The position numbers and the translations under genes were made by a program. Below, piece after piece: positions 24,528 through 33,611 of a stretch of 36,415 bases of DNA (the first letter of the stretch is position 1; every line of letters starts with the position of its first letter). The stretch is from the NCBI GenBank assembly GCA_900317765.1, contig ONID01000010.1, positions 1 through 36,415 of the forward strand, in the 5' to 3' direction. Under the pieces are notes generated by a model, which made no database searches, was not told where the DNA came from, and saw nothing but the letters and a program-made list of their open reading frames with translations. This DNA is from an uncultured Eubacteriales bacterium. GTDB lineage: Bacteria > Bacillota > Clostridia > Oscillospirales > Acutalibacteraceae.

Positions 24528-25990
24528 TCTTCCACCTCCTGCGCCAGTTCCAGTGCGTTCAGGCAGGAACGCGCCTTGTTCATACATTCCTCAAATTCCT
24601 TCTCCGGCACGGAATCCGCAACGATGCCCGCGCCGCTGCGTACGAATACTCGGTCGTTCTTCTTGTAAGCAATGCGGATGGCGATGCAGGTGTCCATGTT
24701 GCCCGTGAAGTCGATGTAGCCGATGGCGCCGCCGTAGATGCCGCGCTTGTTGTTTTCCAGTTCGCCGATGAGCTGACAGGCTCTGATCTTCGGTGCGCCG
24801 GAAAGCGTTCCCGCCGGAAGCACCGCCTCGATCGCGTCAAGCGCGTCCCTGTCCTCCCGGATGATGCCTCTCACGGTGGAGCCGATGTGCATGACATGGG
24901 AATACCGCACCACGTCGTGCAGTTTTTCCACTTCGACCGTGCCGAATTGGCTGATCTTGCCGAGGTCGTTCCGCCCTAAATCCACCAGCATATTGTGCTC
25001 CGCAAGCTCTTTTTCGTCCGCAAGCAGTTCGGCTTCAAGGGCTTTGTCTTCTTCGGGGCTTTTTCCTCTGGGGCGCGTGCCCGCCAGCGGGAAGGTGTGC
25101 AGCACGCCGTTTTCCAGCTTGACAAGCGTTTCGGGAGAAGCGCCCGCCACCTCCACGTCGGTTCCGGAAAAATAGAACATATAGGGCGACGGATTGATGG
25201 TGCGCAGCAGACGGTAGGTGTTGAACAGACTGCCTTCAAAGGGAGCTGACAGGCGGTTGGACAGCACGATCTGGAATATGTCGCCTTCGCGGATGTATTG
25301 CTTGGCGCTCTCCACCATACCGCAGAACCGTTCCTTTTCAAAGAGCGGCGTGACCTCTCCTAAAAGCTTTCCCGGCTGCTCCTGTTTTTTGGAGCCTGTG
25401 CGAAGCAGCGCGGACATCTGCTTCAGTTCCAGCACTGCCTTGTTGTAGCCGGTTTCCCCGTCGGCCAGCCGCATATTGACAATGAGGATGATCTTCTGCT
25501 TCATGTGGTCGAAGGCGATCACCTTGTCAAAGAGCATGAGATCCATGTCCTTGAATCCCTCGGTATCCTCTGTCTCGCGGCGTGCGGTGGGTTCGCTGTA
25601 AAAGAGATAATCATAGGAGAAGTAGCCCACCAGACCGCCCGTAAAGGAGGGAAGATTTTCCATGCGCGGACTTTTCCAGTCTGCCAGTATCTGCCGCAGC
25701 ACGTCCGAGGGATTGTTTGTTTCAATGTTCAGATGGTTTGCCATAAGTCTGCCGTTGACGCAGGTGATCTCCATCTTGGGGTCGTAGCCGAGGAAGGTGT
25801 AACGTCCCCATTTTTCCCCCTGCTGCGCCGATTCCAGCATGTAGCAGTGAGCCGAAACGTTTTTAAGTATCCGCATGGCTTCGATGGGTGTGATAAAGTC
25901 GGACAGCAGCTCGCAGCTGACAGGCATGACGCTGTATTGACCGCTTTCGGCCGCTTTTGTCACCGTTGATAATGCAGGTTGAATCGTCAT
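24524..25990 (-). CDS. trpE: Anthranilate synthase component I
   Basis: TrpE converts chorismate and ammonia to anthranilate, the first committed and feedback-inhibited step. The 488 residues include the N-terminal Trp-binding domain (AHCYMLESAQQGEKWGRYTF with the LES motif) and the chorismate-binding domain: EGDIFQIVLSNR, FPLAGTRPRGKSPEED, LVDLGRNDLGK, VRYSHVMHIGSTV, PAGTLSGAPKIRA, IYGGAIGYIDF and VRSGAGIVADSVPEKEFEE. ATG 25990 has a GGGGGA site. It is the first gene of trpEGDCFBA, directly behind the T-box leader. Confidence 0.97.
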   Translation of the reverse strand: MTIQPALSTVTKAAESGQYSVMPVSCELLSDFITPIEAMRILKNVSAHCYMLESAQQGEKWGRYTFLGYDPKMEITCVNGRLMANHLNIETNNPSDVLRQILADWKSPRMENLPSFTGGLVGYFSYDYLFYSEPTARRETEDTEGFKDMDLMLFDKVIAFDHMKQKIILIVNMRLADGETGYNKAVLELKQMSALLRTGSKKQEQPGKLLGEVTPLFEKERFCGMVESAKQYIREGDIFQIVLSNRLSAPFEGSLFNTYRLLRTINPSPYMFYFSGTDVEVAGASPETLVKLENGVLHTFPLAGTRPRGKSPEEDKALEAELLADEKELAEHNMLVDLGRNDLGKISQFGTVEVEKLHDVVRYSHVMHIGSTVRGIIREDRDALDAIEAVLPAGTLSGAPKIRACQLIGELENNKRGIYGGAIGYIDFTGNMDTCIAIRIAYKKNDRVFVRSGAGIVADSVPEKEFEECMNKARSCLNALELAQEVEE

Positions 25991-26016
25991 AAAATAATCC
26001 CCCTATTTTCAGGCAC

Positions 26017-26064
26017 AAAAAAAGTCCCTGACAAAAGTTAAAATAATAAACTTCTGTCAAGGAC
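26017..26064 (-). terminator. T-box regulated terminator before trpE
   Basis: GTCCTTGACAGAAGTT (26049-26064) pairs with AACTTTTGTCAGGGAC (26024-26039), two mismatches being G-U or similar, followed by T7 (26017-26023). It competes with the antiterminator formed by the T-box at 26086-26100. Confidence 0.92.
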
Positions 26065-26337
26065 GAATATTGCAAATCAAAATATCCGCGGTGCCACCTT
26101 GATTCACAGCCTTTGCAAACTGTGCGCTTGACGGGATACCAACATATCCCCGGCAAATGACGTCTGCCCTACGTCGCAGAATACTCCGAAGGCTCACACA
26201 ATGAGCCGATGTTTGACTGCGCCCTCAGCGGTCCATTTGACGAATTGTTTCTTGCCTGACTCTCAGCATCGCAGGCTCTCTGTAAAGGCATTGTCGCCGT
26301 TATCTCCGCTTCAACGGTTTAAACTGTTATTTAATTT
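26017..26337 (-). promoter_or_regulatory. Tryptophan-specific T-box riboswitch
   Basis: This is a leader of about 320 bases between the promoter and trpE. The T-box sequence AAGGTGGCACCGCGG is exact (26086-26100). Its UGGC bulge would pair with the GCCA end of tRNA-Trp. Stem I shows GGAGATAACGGCG, AGAGAGC...GCTGAGAG (AG-bulge and distal loop region) and a specifier region reading UGG then ACCGCUGAGGGC. The specifier codon at 26233-26235 is TGG, tryptophan. Uncharged tRNA-Trp stabilises the antiterminator and turns on the operon. Confidence 0.95.
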
Positions 26338-26343
26338 ATAGGA

Positions 26344-26372
26344 ATTATAGCACTCTTGTGGTCTGTTGTCAA
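26344..26372 (-). promoter_or_regulatory. Consensus promoter of the trp operon
   Basis: On the minus strand a perfect TTGACA (26367-26372), a 17-base spacer ending in TGC and a perfect TATAAT (26344-26349). It is the strongest promoter in the window, in line with control by attenuation rather than initiation. Confidence 0.92.
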
Positions 26373-26482
26373 GAAAAAAATGAATTTCTCACATGATTTT
26401 CATATTAATATGATAAGGGGAAAACTATTCCTAAAAAAGACATAAAAAATAGCATATCTTTTTCAATTTTCTCAAAAATAGC

Positions 26483-26511
26483 TTGAAAACTATTTGGAAA
26501 TATGTTATATT
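26483..26511 (+). promoter_or_regulatory. Promoter for the envelope glycan cluster
   Basis: TTGAAA (26483-26488), a 17-base spacer and TATATT (26506-26511), about 45 bases before the GT2 start. The divergent gap with trp (26373-26482) is AT-rich with nothing else recognised. Confidence 0.75.
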
Positions 26512-26558
26512 ACACATTGAAATCCAAAAAAACCAAATAAATCAGCAAGGTGATGAAA

Positions 26559-27500
26559 TTGAAATTGATCAGCTTTATTATTCCTTGTTATAACAGTGAA
26601 AAAACGGTAGGTTCTGTTATTGACGGGATAAGAGAAAAAGTTGGGGAGCGAAATGAATATGATTATGAGATCATTGCCATCAATGACGGTTCGCCGGACG
26701 GAGTAATCAATGTATTGGAAGATATTGCAGCCTCCGATACAAAAGTGAAGGTAATCGATCTTGCAAAGAATTCGGGAAAGCATACGGCAGTGCTTGTGGG
26801 ATACAAGTTTGCCGAAGGCGAATTTGTCGTGTCATTGGACGATGACGGTCAATGCCCGATAGAAAACCTGTGGGATCTCATTGCTCCGCTTGAAGAAGGC
26901 CATGATATGGCTATGGCAAAGTACGAGTGTAAAAAGGAAGCTTCTTATAAGAAATTCGGAAGCGTTGTGAACCACAGGGTTTCTCAGATATTGCTGGACA
27001 AGCCAGGAGAACTTCGTTTTACCAATTTTATAGCGCGTCAGAAGTATATCTGCAAGGCTATGTCGGAGTATAACAATATCTTCCCATATCTGGAAGGGCT
27101 TTCACTCAGAATCACCCGAGATATTGTTTTAGTGCCAATGCAGGAAAAACCGCGTTTGCACGGAAAATCGAATTATACCTTCAGAAAGTCCTTTGCTCTT
27201 TGGATGAACGGCTTTACGGCCTTTTCCGTAAAACCGCTCAGAATAGCTTCCATAATCGGTTCAATGGTCGCTGTTCTCGGATTTATTTACGGCGTGATTA
27301 CTATCATCAGGAAACTGATACATCCGCATATCTTTATAGGCTACAGTTCCATTCTTGTATCCATTCTGTTCTGTTCCGGAATGATCATGCTGATGCTTGG
27401 TCTTGCGGGAGAATATATCGGCCGCATTTATCTTGCTGTCAACCAATATCCGCAGTATGTGATAAAAAAAGCGATTAATATAAATTCCGATCATCAATAG
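26559..27500 (+). CDS. GT2 polyprenyl-phosphate glycosyltransferase (GtrB/DPM1/ArnC-like)
   Basis: This is a GT-A family 2 glycosyltransferase with a membrane tail. Such enzymes move a sugar from a nucleotide donor to undecaprenyl phosphate on the inner face. Seen: SFIIPCYNSEKTV at the N-terminus, IIAINDGSPDG, nucleotide/metal motif VVSLDDDGQCP (DDD), and two C-terminal helices (IASIIGSMVAVLGFIYGVI and ILVSILFCSGMIMLMLGLA) followed by GEYIGRIYLAVNQYPQYVI, the GtrB-type ending. An ATG at 26553 has AAGG only two bases away. The TTG at 26559 has AAGGTGAT at eight-base spacing and gives MKLISFIIPCYN, so I prefer it (313 residues). It is the first gene of the cluster. The donor sugar is unknown. 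Confidence 0.9.
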   Translation: MKLISFIIPCYNSEKTVGSVIDGIREKVGERNEYDYEIIAINDGSPDGVINVLEDIAASDTKVKVIDLAKNSGKHTAVLVGYKFAEGEFVVSLDDDGQCPIENLWDLIAPLEEGHDMAMAKYECKKEASYKKFGSVVNHRVSQILLDKPGELRFTNFIARQKYICKAMSEYNNIFPYLEGLSLRITRDIVLVPMQEKPRLHGKSNYTFRKSFALWMNGFTAFSVKPLRIASIIGSMVAVLGFIYGVITIIRKLIHPHIFIGYSSILVSILFCSGMIMLMLGLAGEYIGRIYLAVNQYPQYVIKKAININSDHQ

Positions 27501-27538
27501 GAAAAATTATTAACAATACTGTTCCGGAGGGGTAACAT

Positions 27539-28669
27539 ATGAAAAAATTAGCCATTATAGGTGCCAATGAATTCCAGCACAGGCTTATACTGAAGGCGAA
27601 GGAGATGGGACTTGAGACACATGTTTTTGCATGGCGTGAGGGCGCGGTCGGCGCGGTGGACGCTGATTATTTTTATCCTATCAGTATCGTTGAGCGTGAT
27701 CAGATTCTCGAAGAATGCAGAAAGATAGGTATTGACGGCATCACATCAATCGCCTCTGATCTTGCTGTCTGCACGGTCAACTATGTTGCGGAAAAGCTGG
27801 GGTTGCCCGGCAATTCCATTGCTTCCATTGAAAAGTGCACCAACAAATACCGCATGCGCGACTGTCTGAAAGAGCACGGCATTCAGGTCCCCAAGTACGT
27901 CAGGGTAAAAGCATCCGACACAGATGTTGATTTGTCGGATTTCTCATTTCCCATCATTGTCAAGCCCACAGACCGTTCGGGAAGCCGAAGCATTACCGAG
28001 CTGGAAAGCACCGACGGACTGACTGAAGCCATCCGTTCCGCTACGGACGTATCTTTTGAAAAATGCGCCATCATCGAGGAGTACCTCACCGGAAACGAGT
28101 ACAGCGCGGAGAGCATTTCCTATCACGGAGAACATCATTTGCTCGCTCTGACGAAAAAATACACTACCGGCGCACCGTGTTATATTGAAACAGGGCACAT
28201 GATTCCCGCAGATATTCCTGCGGAGGAATACGATAACATCCGTCAGACGATCCATAAAGCTCTGGACGCACTGTCTGTGACGGACGGTGCGAGTCATGCC
28301 GAATTCAAATATGAAAACGGAAAGGTCAAGCTCATCGAGATCGGCGCGAGAATGGGCGGTGATTTCATCGGCTCAGATCTCGTTTTTCTGGCGACAGGCA
28401 TGGATTTTGTAAAGATGACAATAGATGTAGCTTTAGGGCAGGCTCCGGACTTTACGGTTCATCACACGCCGGGAACAGCCTGCGTCAGATTTATTTTTAA
28501 TGACAGTGACATCGCTCAATGGAGGGAGTTTGCAAAAAGCCATTGCATTTACCGTCAAAGCGATATTGAACACTGTGAAAAAGACGCCGTTATCGACAGT
28601 TCTTCAAGATGGGGGTATTACATTTATAAGGTAAGCAACGATTCCGATGAAAAGGTGGGTAATAATTGA
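27539..28669 (+). CDS. ATP-grasp ligase (carboxylate-amine ligase type), first of two
   Basis: This 376-residue protein has an N-terminal pre-ATP-grasp Rossmann domain (MKKLAIIGANEFQHRLILKA), an ATP-grasp fold with FPIIVKPTDRSGSRSI (ATP lysine), the adenine-contact region AIIEEYLTGNEYSAESI, and the metal-binding VKLIEIGARMGGDFIGSDL (Glu and Arg). It resembles carboxylate-amine ligases of the biotin carboxylase-like/PylC or amino-acid ligase group, which form amide bonds through an acylphosphate. ATG 27539 has GGAGGGG upstream. It begins 38 bases after the GT2 stop and overlaps the flippase start. The substrate may be an amino acid or a sugar carboxylate to be joined in the glycan. That is inference. 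Confidence 0.85.
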   Translation: MKKLAIIGANEFQHRLILKAKEMGLETHVFAWREGAVGAVDADYFYPISIVERDQILEECRKIGIDGITSIASDLAVCTVNYVAEKLGLPGNSIASIEKCTNKYRMRDCLKEHGIQVPKYVRVKASDTDVDLSDFSFPIIVKPTDRSGSRSITELESTDGLTEAIRSATDVSFEKCAIIEEYLTGNEYSAESISYHGEHHLLALTKKYTTGAPCYIETGHMIPADIPAEEYDNIRQTIHKALDALSVTDGASHAEFKYENGKVKLIEIGARMGGDFIGSDLVFLATGMDFVKMTIDVALGQAPDFTVHHTPGTACVRFIFNDSDIAQWREFAKSHCIYRQSDIEHCEKDAVIDSSSRWGYYIYKVSNDSDEKVGNN

Positions 28670-29934
28670 AAACAGAAAGCAACAAGAAAAAAGCTTTTTT
28701 ATGGAATACTGCCTCGGGACTGATTAATGCGGGGCAATCCGCTGTCATACTGATTTTCATTTCACATCTTCTGACAAAAAACGATGTCGGAATTTTTACC
28801 ATAGCGTATGCCCTCGGCAATCTCTTTTCTACGATGGGAAAATACGGAGTCCGCAATTTTCAGGTAACTGATATCAATGAGCAGTATTCCTTCAGGGAAT
28901 ATTTTAATTCGAGGACGCTTTCATCCGTCGGTGTGATGCTGCTGATGATCGTTTATATCCTTTTCCAGCTGTGCACAGGAAAATACACCCTCATCAAATC
29001 CATGACGATTGTTCTGATCTGTCTTTGGAAAATGATAGATACGGCAGAGGATGTTTTTTACGGGATGTATCAGCAGCAGGGAAGACTGGATGTCGGCGCG
29101 CGCTGTTATACCATCAGGCTTACCATTTCAACAGTTCTTTTCTGTTTGCTGCTGATGTTTAAGTCGCCGCTTTTTGTGACGTCCATGACAGTGCTTGTTG
29201 TAAGCATTGTTTCCTCACTGTTTATTATCATGTACACAGCTCCCCGATTCAGACAGAGCCATGAAATCAAGAATTACATGCCAAGTCTGAGTGCCGCTGA
29301 CAAAGAACTGCTAAAAGCGTGTTTTCCCCTCTTTTTGGGGACATCACTGTCCATCTTTGTGGGAAACGCTCCAAAATACCTTATTGACTGGTATCTCGAT
29401 GACAGCACGCAGGCGATATTCGGGTATATCATGATGCCCGCATTTGTCATCATGGTGCTCAATCAGTTTATCTATCAACCTATCATTCGTGACCTCGGCG
29501 AATTGTGGTCGTCCGGCAGACTGAATGCGTTTGTCAGGCGGGTACTGAAACAATATCTGATTGTAGGCGGCATTACGGCTGTGGTTATCGTCGCAGGCGT
29601 GATTGTGGGAATACCGATTCTCTCGGTAATGTATAATACCGATCTCAGCGCATTCCGACCGGAGTTTGCCATCATACTGCTCGGAGGCGGATTTTATGCG
29701 ATAGTCAGCTTTATTATGGTACCGCTGACAGCCATGCGCAATCAGAACGTTATTTCTTATGGATTTATTGCTGCATCTATTCTCAGTTTAGTGCTCGGAA
29801 GAGCTTTGATCCTTTGGAAAGGCGTAATGGGAGCGTCGGTACTGTATTGTCTGCTCAATTTGATATTGGCGATGATTTTTACCTTCTGCTTTATTCTCTT
29901 TGTTAACAAAAGACGAAGGGAGATGAATGAATGA
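28666..29934 (+). CDS. Wzx-like oligosaccharide flippase (MOP superfamily)
   Basis: The 422-residue protein has about 12 membrane helices, typical of polysaccharide transporters. It begins FLWNTASGLINAGQSAVILIFISHLL, the usual Wzx start pattern, followed by ...KNDVGIFTIAYALGNLFSTMGKYGVRNFQ. It would move a lipid-linked saccharide to the outer face. The start is the TTG at 28666, overlapping the ATP-grasp stop (TTGA), with AAGGTGGG upstream, which shows tight translational coupling. The C-terminus is short and basic (NKRRREMNE). Confidence 0.9.
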   Translation: MKTESNKKKAFLWNTASGLINAGQSAVILIFISHLLTKNDVGIFTIAYALGNLFSTMGKYGVRNFQVTDINEQYSFREYFNSRTLSSVGVMLLMIVYILFQLCTGKYTLIKSMTIVLICLWKMIDTAEDVFYGMYQQQGRLDVGARCYTIRLTISTVLFCLLLMFKSPLFVTSMTVLVVSIVSSLFIIMYTAPRFRQSHEIKNYMPSLSAADKELLKACFPLFLGTSLSIFVGNAPKYLIDWYLDDSTQAIFGYIMMPAFVIMVLNQFIYQPIIRDLGELWSSGRLNAFVRRVLKQYLIVGGITAVVIVAGVIVGIPILSVMYNTDLSAFRPEFAIILLGGGFYAIVSFIMVPLTAMRNQNVISYGFIAASILSLVLGRALILWKGVMGASVLYCLLNLILAMIFTFCFILFVNKRRREMNE

Positions 29935-30011
29935 GGAAATAGCGATAAGCATTTCACATACGCGACAGAAAACTGAATTTGTTATTGAAATATGCAAAGG
30001 AGAGAAAATAA

Positions 30012-31217
30012 ATGAACGTAAAAGGAAAAAGACTTCTTATTGTAGGAGCAGGACGCGGACAGGTTGGTCTTTATAAGGCTGCAAAGGAACTGGGTGTACA
30101 CACCATTGCAGGAACACCGACTAACAGAGATTATCCGGGCATCAAGCTGGCGGACGAAGTATGCGAGATGGATATTTCCAAGCCTGACGAGGTACTTGAA
30201 AAGGCAAAAACACTTTCCATTGACGGTTTAGCCACGAGCTGCCTTGACACAGGCGTTCCTGCCATCGGCAAGGTGTGCGACGCGCTTGGGCTGACAGGTC
30301 TGACCGAAAACGCTTCCGTTATGTGCGGCGACAAACTGAAGATGAAAAAAGCGTTTATGAAAAACGGCGTCAGTACCGCACAGTTTGTGGAAATCAGCAG
30401 CATGGATGATCTGGAAAACGCACTGGAGACGCTGAAGCTTCCGGTGATCATCAAGGCTACCGACCTTCAGGGAAGCAACGGCATCTATATTGCCAAGACG
30501 CATGAGGCTGCCATTGAAGGCTTCCAGGGCGCCATGGAAAAAACCAGACGCGATTACTGCATTGTAGAACAGTACATCGAAGGTTATGAATTCGGTGCGC
30601 AGGCATTCGTATATCACGGGGAAGTGCTGTTTGTCATGCCTCACGGCGATGAGACATACATGAGCCATACAGCCGTTCCGGTGGGACATTATGTGCCGTT
30701 TGAAGGCGACGAGAATATATACAAGCAAGCGGAAGTTGCCGTAAAGGGTGCCATCAAGGCTCTCGGACTGAACAATTGCGCTGTCAATGTCGACCTTATT
30801 CTGAAAGACGGAACCGTATACGTCATAGAACTGACCGGTCGGGTAGGCGCCAATTGTCTGCCGGAGCTTACGGAAATCAATTTTGGCATAGAGTATTACA
30901 AAATGATCATCGTTATGGCGCTCGGTGAAAATCCGCTGGAATTGTGGGAACTGCGCAGAGAAAAGACCAAGGCAGGTCTTGCCAAAATGATTTTTGAAAC
31001 AGAAAAGCCCGGAATACTGAAAAACATTGAGTATAAAGGAAAAATCGAAGGCAATGTACGTGAAGTGACGTTGTTCAAGCAGCCGGGAGATGAAATCAAT
31101 ATTTTCGAAAATTCCAAGGATTGTATAGGGCAGATAATAGTGGAAGGCGATACCATGAAAGAATGCAAAGAGTTGCTCCAGGATGTTCTTGACCAAATTG
31201 AAATCGTGCTTCAATAA
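30012..31217 (+). CDS. ATP-grasp ligase, second of two
   Basis: The 401-residue protein has a Rossmann-like front (KRLLIVGAGRGQVGLYKAAKEL) and ATP-grasp domain motifs LPVIIKATDLQGSNGIYIAK (ATP lysine), YCIVEQYIEGYEFGAQAFVY and VYVIELTGRVGANCLPEL (metal Glu). The last motif has GAN where ligases usually have GG, and the C-terminal 80 residues (KAGLAKMIFETEKPG onward) form an extra domain. It is clearly not a copy of the first ATP-grasp protein: the N-domain and active-site loops differ. ATG 30012 has AAGGAG eight bases upstream. Two ligases suggest two different groups are joined, or an ordered amide pathway. Confidence 0.84.
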   Translation: MNVKGKRLLIVGAGRGQVGLYKAAKELGVHTIAGTPTNRDYPGIKLADEVCEMDISKPDEVLEKAKTLSIDGLATSCLDTGVPAIGKVCDALGLTGLTENASVMCGDKLKMKKAFMKNGVSTAQFVEISSMDDLENALETLKLPVIIKATDLQGSNGIYIAKTHEAAIEGFQGAMEKTRRDYCIVEQYIEGYEFGAQAFVYHGEVLFVMPHGDETYMSHTAVPVGHYVPFEGDENIYKQAEVAVKGAIKALGLNNCAVNVDLILKDGTVYVIELTGRVGANCLPELTEINFGIEYYKMIIVMALGENPLELWELRREKTKAGLAKMIFETEKPGILKNIEYKGKIEGNVREVTLFKQPGDEINIFENSKDCIGQIIVEGDTMKECKELLQDVLDQIEIVLQ

Positions 31218-31292
31218 TGTCTGAGTTTTTTCTCATTAAAAGAGAATAACAACGGGTTTTGAGATGATCACAATGAAGGGCTGTTTTTTTTC

Positions 31293-33587
31293 ATGAAGTT
31301 AAAAAGTTTAAACAGGATCAGACAAAATAAAGAATTAAATTGGTTCTTTACGGCTGTGATTGTTGAGTTATGTCTTTTGGCTCTCACGGTGGTTTTTATA
31401 AAAGCTTTTTATATGACCAACGACGACCGCAGAATGATGTATGTTCTTGCAGGATATTGGACAGGAAGTCCTCATATTGTGTATGAATATATCAATGTAT
31501 TTCTTTCCTCTATTGTATGCGCATTTTATAAGCTGGCACCGTCCATTCCATGGTATACCATCTTACAGTTTGTCGCTGTCTTTTGTGGCGGAAGCTTTGT
31601 AGGAAGGGCAATCTACAAGTTATGTGACGGCAGCAACATCCCGAAAGCTCTACAGATAGTTTTTCAGATCTTGTTTTATCTCTGTGTCTTTGCTCACAGC
31701 TGCAATCAGTTGAATTTTCATGTAACGGCGTCATATTGGAGCTTTGCGGCAATTGCCACTGTGCTCAGCATTGACATGAAAAAGGATTCAGGTAAGAAAA
31801 TCCTTGCGGAATACATTATTTCAGGCATATTTATGGTTTTGTCGGTGTGCCATGACAGGGTAACGGGATTATGTACCTTGTGCTATTATATGGTTGCATT
31901 TGCATATCAGCTGTTATTCATCCTTGATTTCAATGGCAAAATAAAAAGTATTACCAGCGGAAAATCCTTAAAACGTGCGCTGACATTTTTAGTCAGCTTA
32001 TTGATAGTGTTTTTCAGCGTATCCTATATAGATAAAGCTATCAAGAATACTGTGTCCCCGGAATACGAGGAATACAACGCTTACAGAAGTAATTACTATG
32101 ACTTCTACGACGGAACGTATGACGATGATATTGAGGCGTATGAAGAGCTCGGTTGGAGCATGAACCATTTCCACCTGACAAAAAATCTGTATTTCATGGA
32201 TGAATCATTTACAACCGAATCCCTGAAAAAAATAGTAAACAAATATTCAACCCTCGGCGGAATTAAGATGAAAGCTTCTTCGCAGGAACGGTTTCTTGCT
32301 GTTCTTGATACGTTTAAGGAATACTCAGCCTATTCTATTTTAGCAGTGTGCGTATGTTTAGCATCGCTGATAGTGGTTCTTTCCTGGCGCAACCGTAGCT
32401 GGAAAGAACTGATTGCGGCATTTTTCAGCGTTGCGGGATTCGTGATTTTTGTGATCTTCTTAGGCAACCGCGGACGTTTTCCTTTGCGTGTATTCTTTGT
32501 TGTTGCTATTCCGTTAACTGTTATTCTGCTTTTATTGGCTTTGCGCTTATATGTTTCTGTGAATACGGAGAAAGAAATGCAGAACAAGGCAAAGATGGTT
32601 TTAGCGGTATTCCTGCTCCTTCTGTCGTGTTTTGCCTGCAATAATCTTGTCAATATCAAGACCGAGTCAGATGATGAACACGAGAGCAACAGAGCCGCAG
32701 CAGTATTCTCCATGGAGTGGTATGCGACGCAGCATCCCGGAAACATTTATATCTACGACTATTCGATGAACTCAAGCAGTGCCTTGACAGGATTACCGTC
32801 CAACTACAATGTTTCAAATACATTCTATTGGGGAAGCAGCTATATGTATTCTCCGGCGTATTACAAGCAGTTAGAGCTGAATGGTTTAGACAAGCTCAAT
32901 TCTGAAAGTTTTATGAAGGATAATGTTTATCTGATTTCAGCGACCAAGTCTACCTCTAACGATTTTTCACTTACATCCAAGCTATTGTTCACCTATCTGA
33001 ATGAGAAATACGGCGCGGTGGGAATGGATGAGGTGGATGTAATCTATTCGGGCTTGACCAAGATTTCGGTTTTTCATTTTGTATTTAATCATGAAAAACC
33101 ATCCAAAGACGGATTCGTGGTGCAAAATGGAATAAAATATTATTACAAAAATGGCAAAAAGGCAACCGGTCTTTGCAAGATAAAGGGCGACACATATTAC
33201 TTCTTACAGGATAATTGCCTTGATCCGTTTGAAAAAATGTCCCAATTTACATTATCCGTTCAAAACGAGGATGAGAAAAACGAATCCGATCAGGATTCCG
33301 AAACAGATAAGCCCACGCTTTTTTCATTGAGGTACGATGAAGGAAAAATGATGACAGGCCAAAATCAGATAAACCAAAAATATTACTACTTTGCATCTGA
33401 CGGAAAAATGCTGAAAAACAGTTGGCTCTATCTCTATCCGAACTACTACTATTTCGGACCTGACGGTGCCGCGTTCACAGGCGCTCAAAAAATTAACGGA
33501 AAAGAGGCAGTTTTCGGGAGCACAGGAGCTTTGCAGAAATATGAAGGTCTGATTACTGAGCTTGATAATAATATAAAGAAAAAGTAA
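31293..33587 (+). CDS. GT-C-like polytopic membrane protein with C-terminal cell-wall-binding repeats
   Basis: This 764-residue protein has an N-terminal helix (about 17-40) followed directly by FYMTNDDRRMM (Asp44-Asp45), the position of the catalytic acidic pair in GT-C lipid-sugar-dependent transferases. About ten helices span to residue 465, with an outer loop at about 260-340. An outer domain follows (about 470-600). From about residue 603 to 755 are four or so glucan/choline-binding (CW_binding_1) repeats: GIKYYYKNGKKATGLCKI, YYFASDGKMLKNSWL and YYYFGPDGAAFTGAQKI. The repeats would hold the enzyme to wall polymers. The ribosome site is weak (GAAGGG is 14 bases upstream). Codon use is AT-richer than in the trp genes. 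Nothing closer than GtrII/DUF6056-like can be named. Confidence 0.82.
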   Translation: MKLKSLNRIRQNKELNWFFTAVIVELCLLALTVVFIKAFYMTNDDRRMMYVLAGYWTGSPHIVYEYINVFLSSIVCAFYKLAPSIPWYTILQFVAVFCGGSFVGRAIYKLCDGSNIPKALQIVFQILFYLCVFAHSCNQLNFHVTASYWSFAAIATVLSIDMKKDSGKKILAEYIISGIFMVLSVCHDRVTGLCTLCYYMVAFAYQLLFILDFNGKIKSITSGKSLKRALTFLVSLLIVFFSVSYIDKAIKNTVSPEYEEYNAYRSNYYDFYDGTYDDDIEAYEELGWSMNHFHLTKNLYFMDESFTTESLKKIVNKYSTLGGIKMKASSQERFLAVLDTFKEYSAYSILAVCVCLASLIVVLSWRNRSWKELIAAFFSVAGFVIFVIFLGNRGRFPLRVFFVVAIPLTVILLLLALRLYVSVNTEKEMQNKAKMVLAVFLLLLSCFACNNLVNIKTESDDEHESNRAAAVFSMEWYATQHPGNIYIYDYSMNSSSALTGLPSNYNVSNTFYWGSSYMYSPAYYKQLELNGLDKLNSESFMKDNVYLISATKSTSNDFSLTSKLLFTYLNEKYGAVGMDEVDVIYSGLTKISVFHFVFNHEKPSKDGFVVQNGIKYYYKNGKKATGLCKIKGDTYYFLQDNCLDPFEKMSQFTLSVQNEDEKNESDQDSETDKPTLFSLRYDEGKMMTGQNQINQKYYYFASDGKMLKNSWLYLYPNYYYFGPDGAAFTGAQKINGKEAVFGSTGALQKYEGLITELDNNIKKK

Positions 33588-33611
33588 AATAAGTATTTGA
33601 ATGCATCATCT

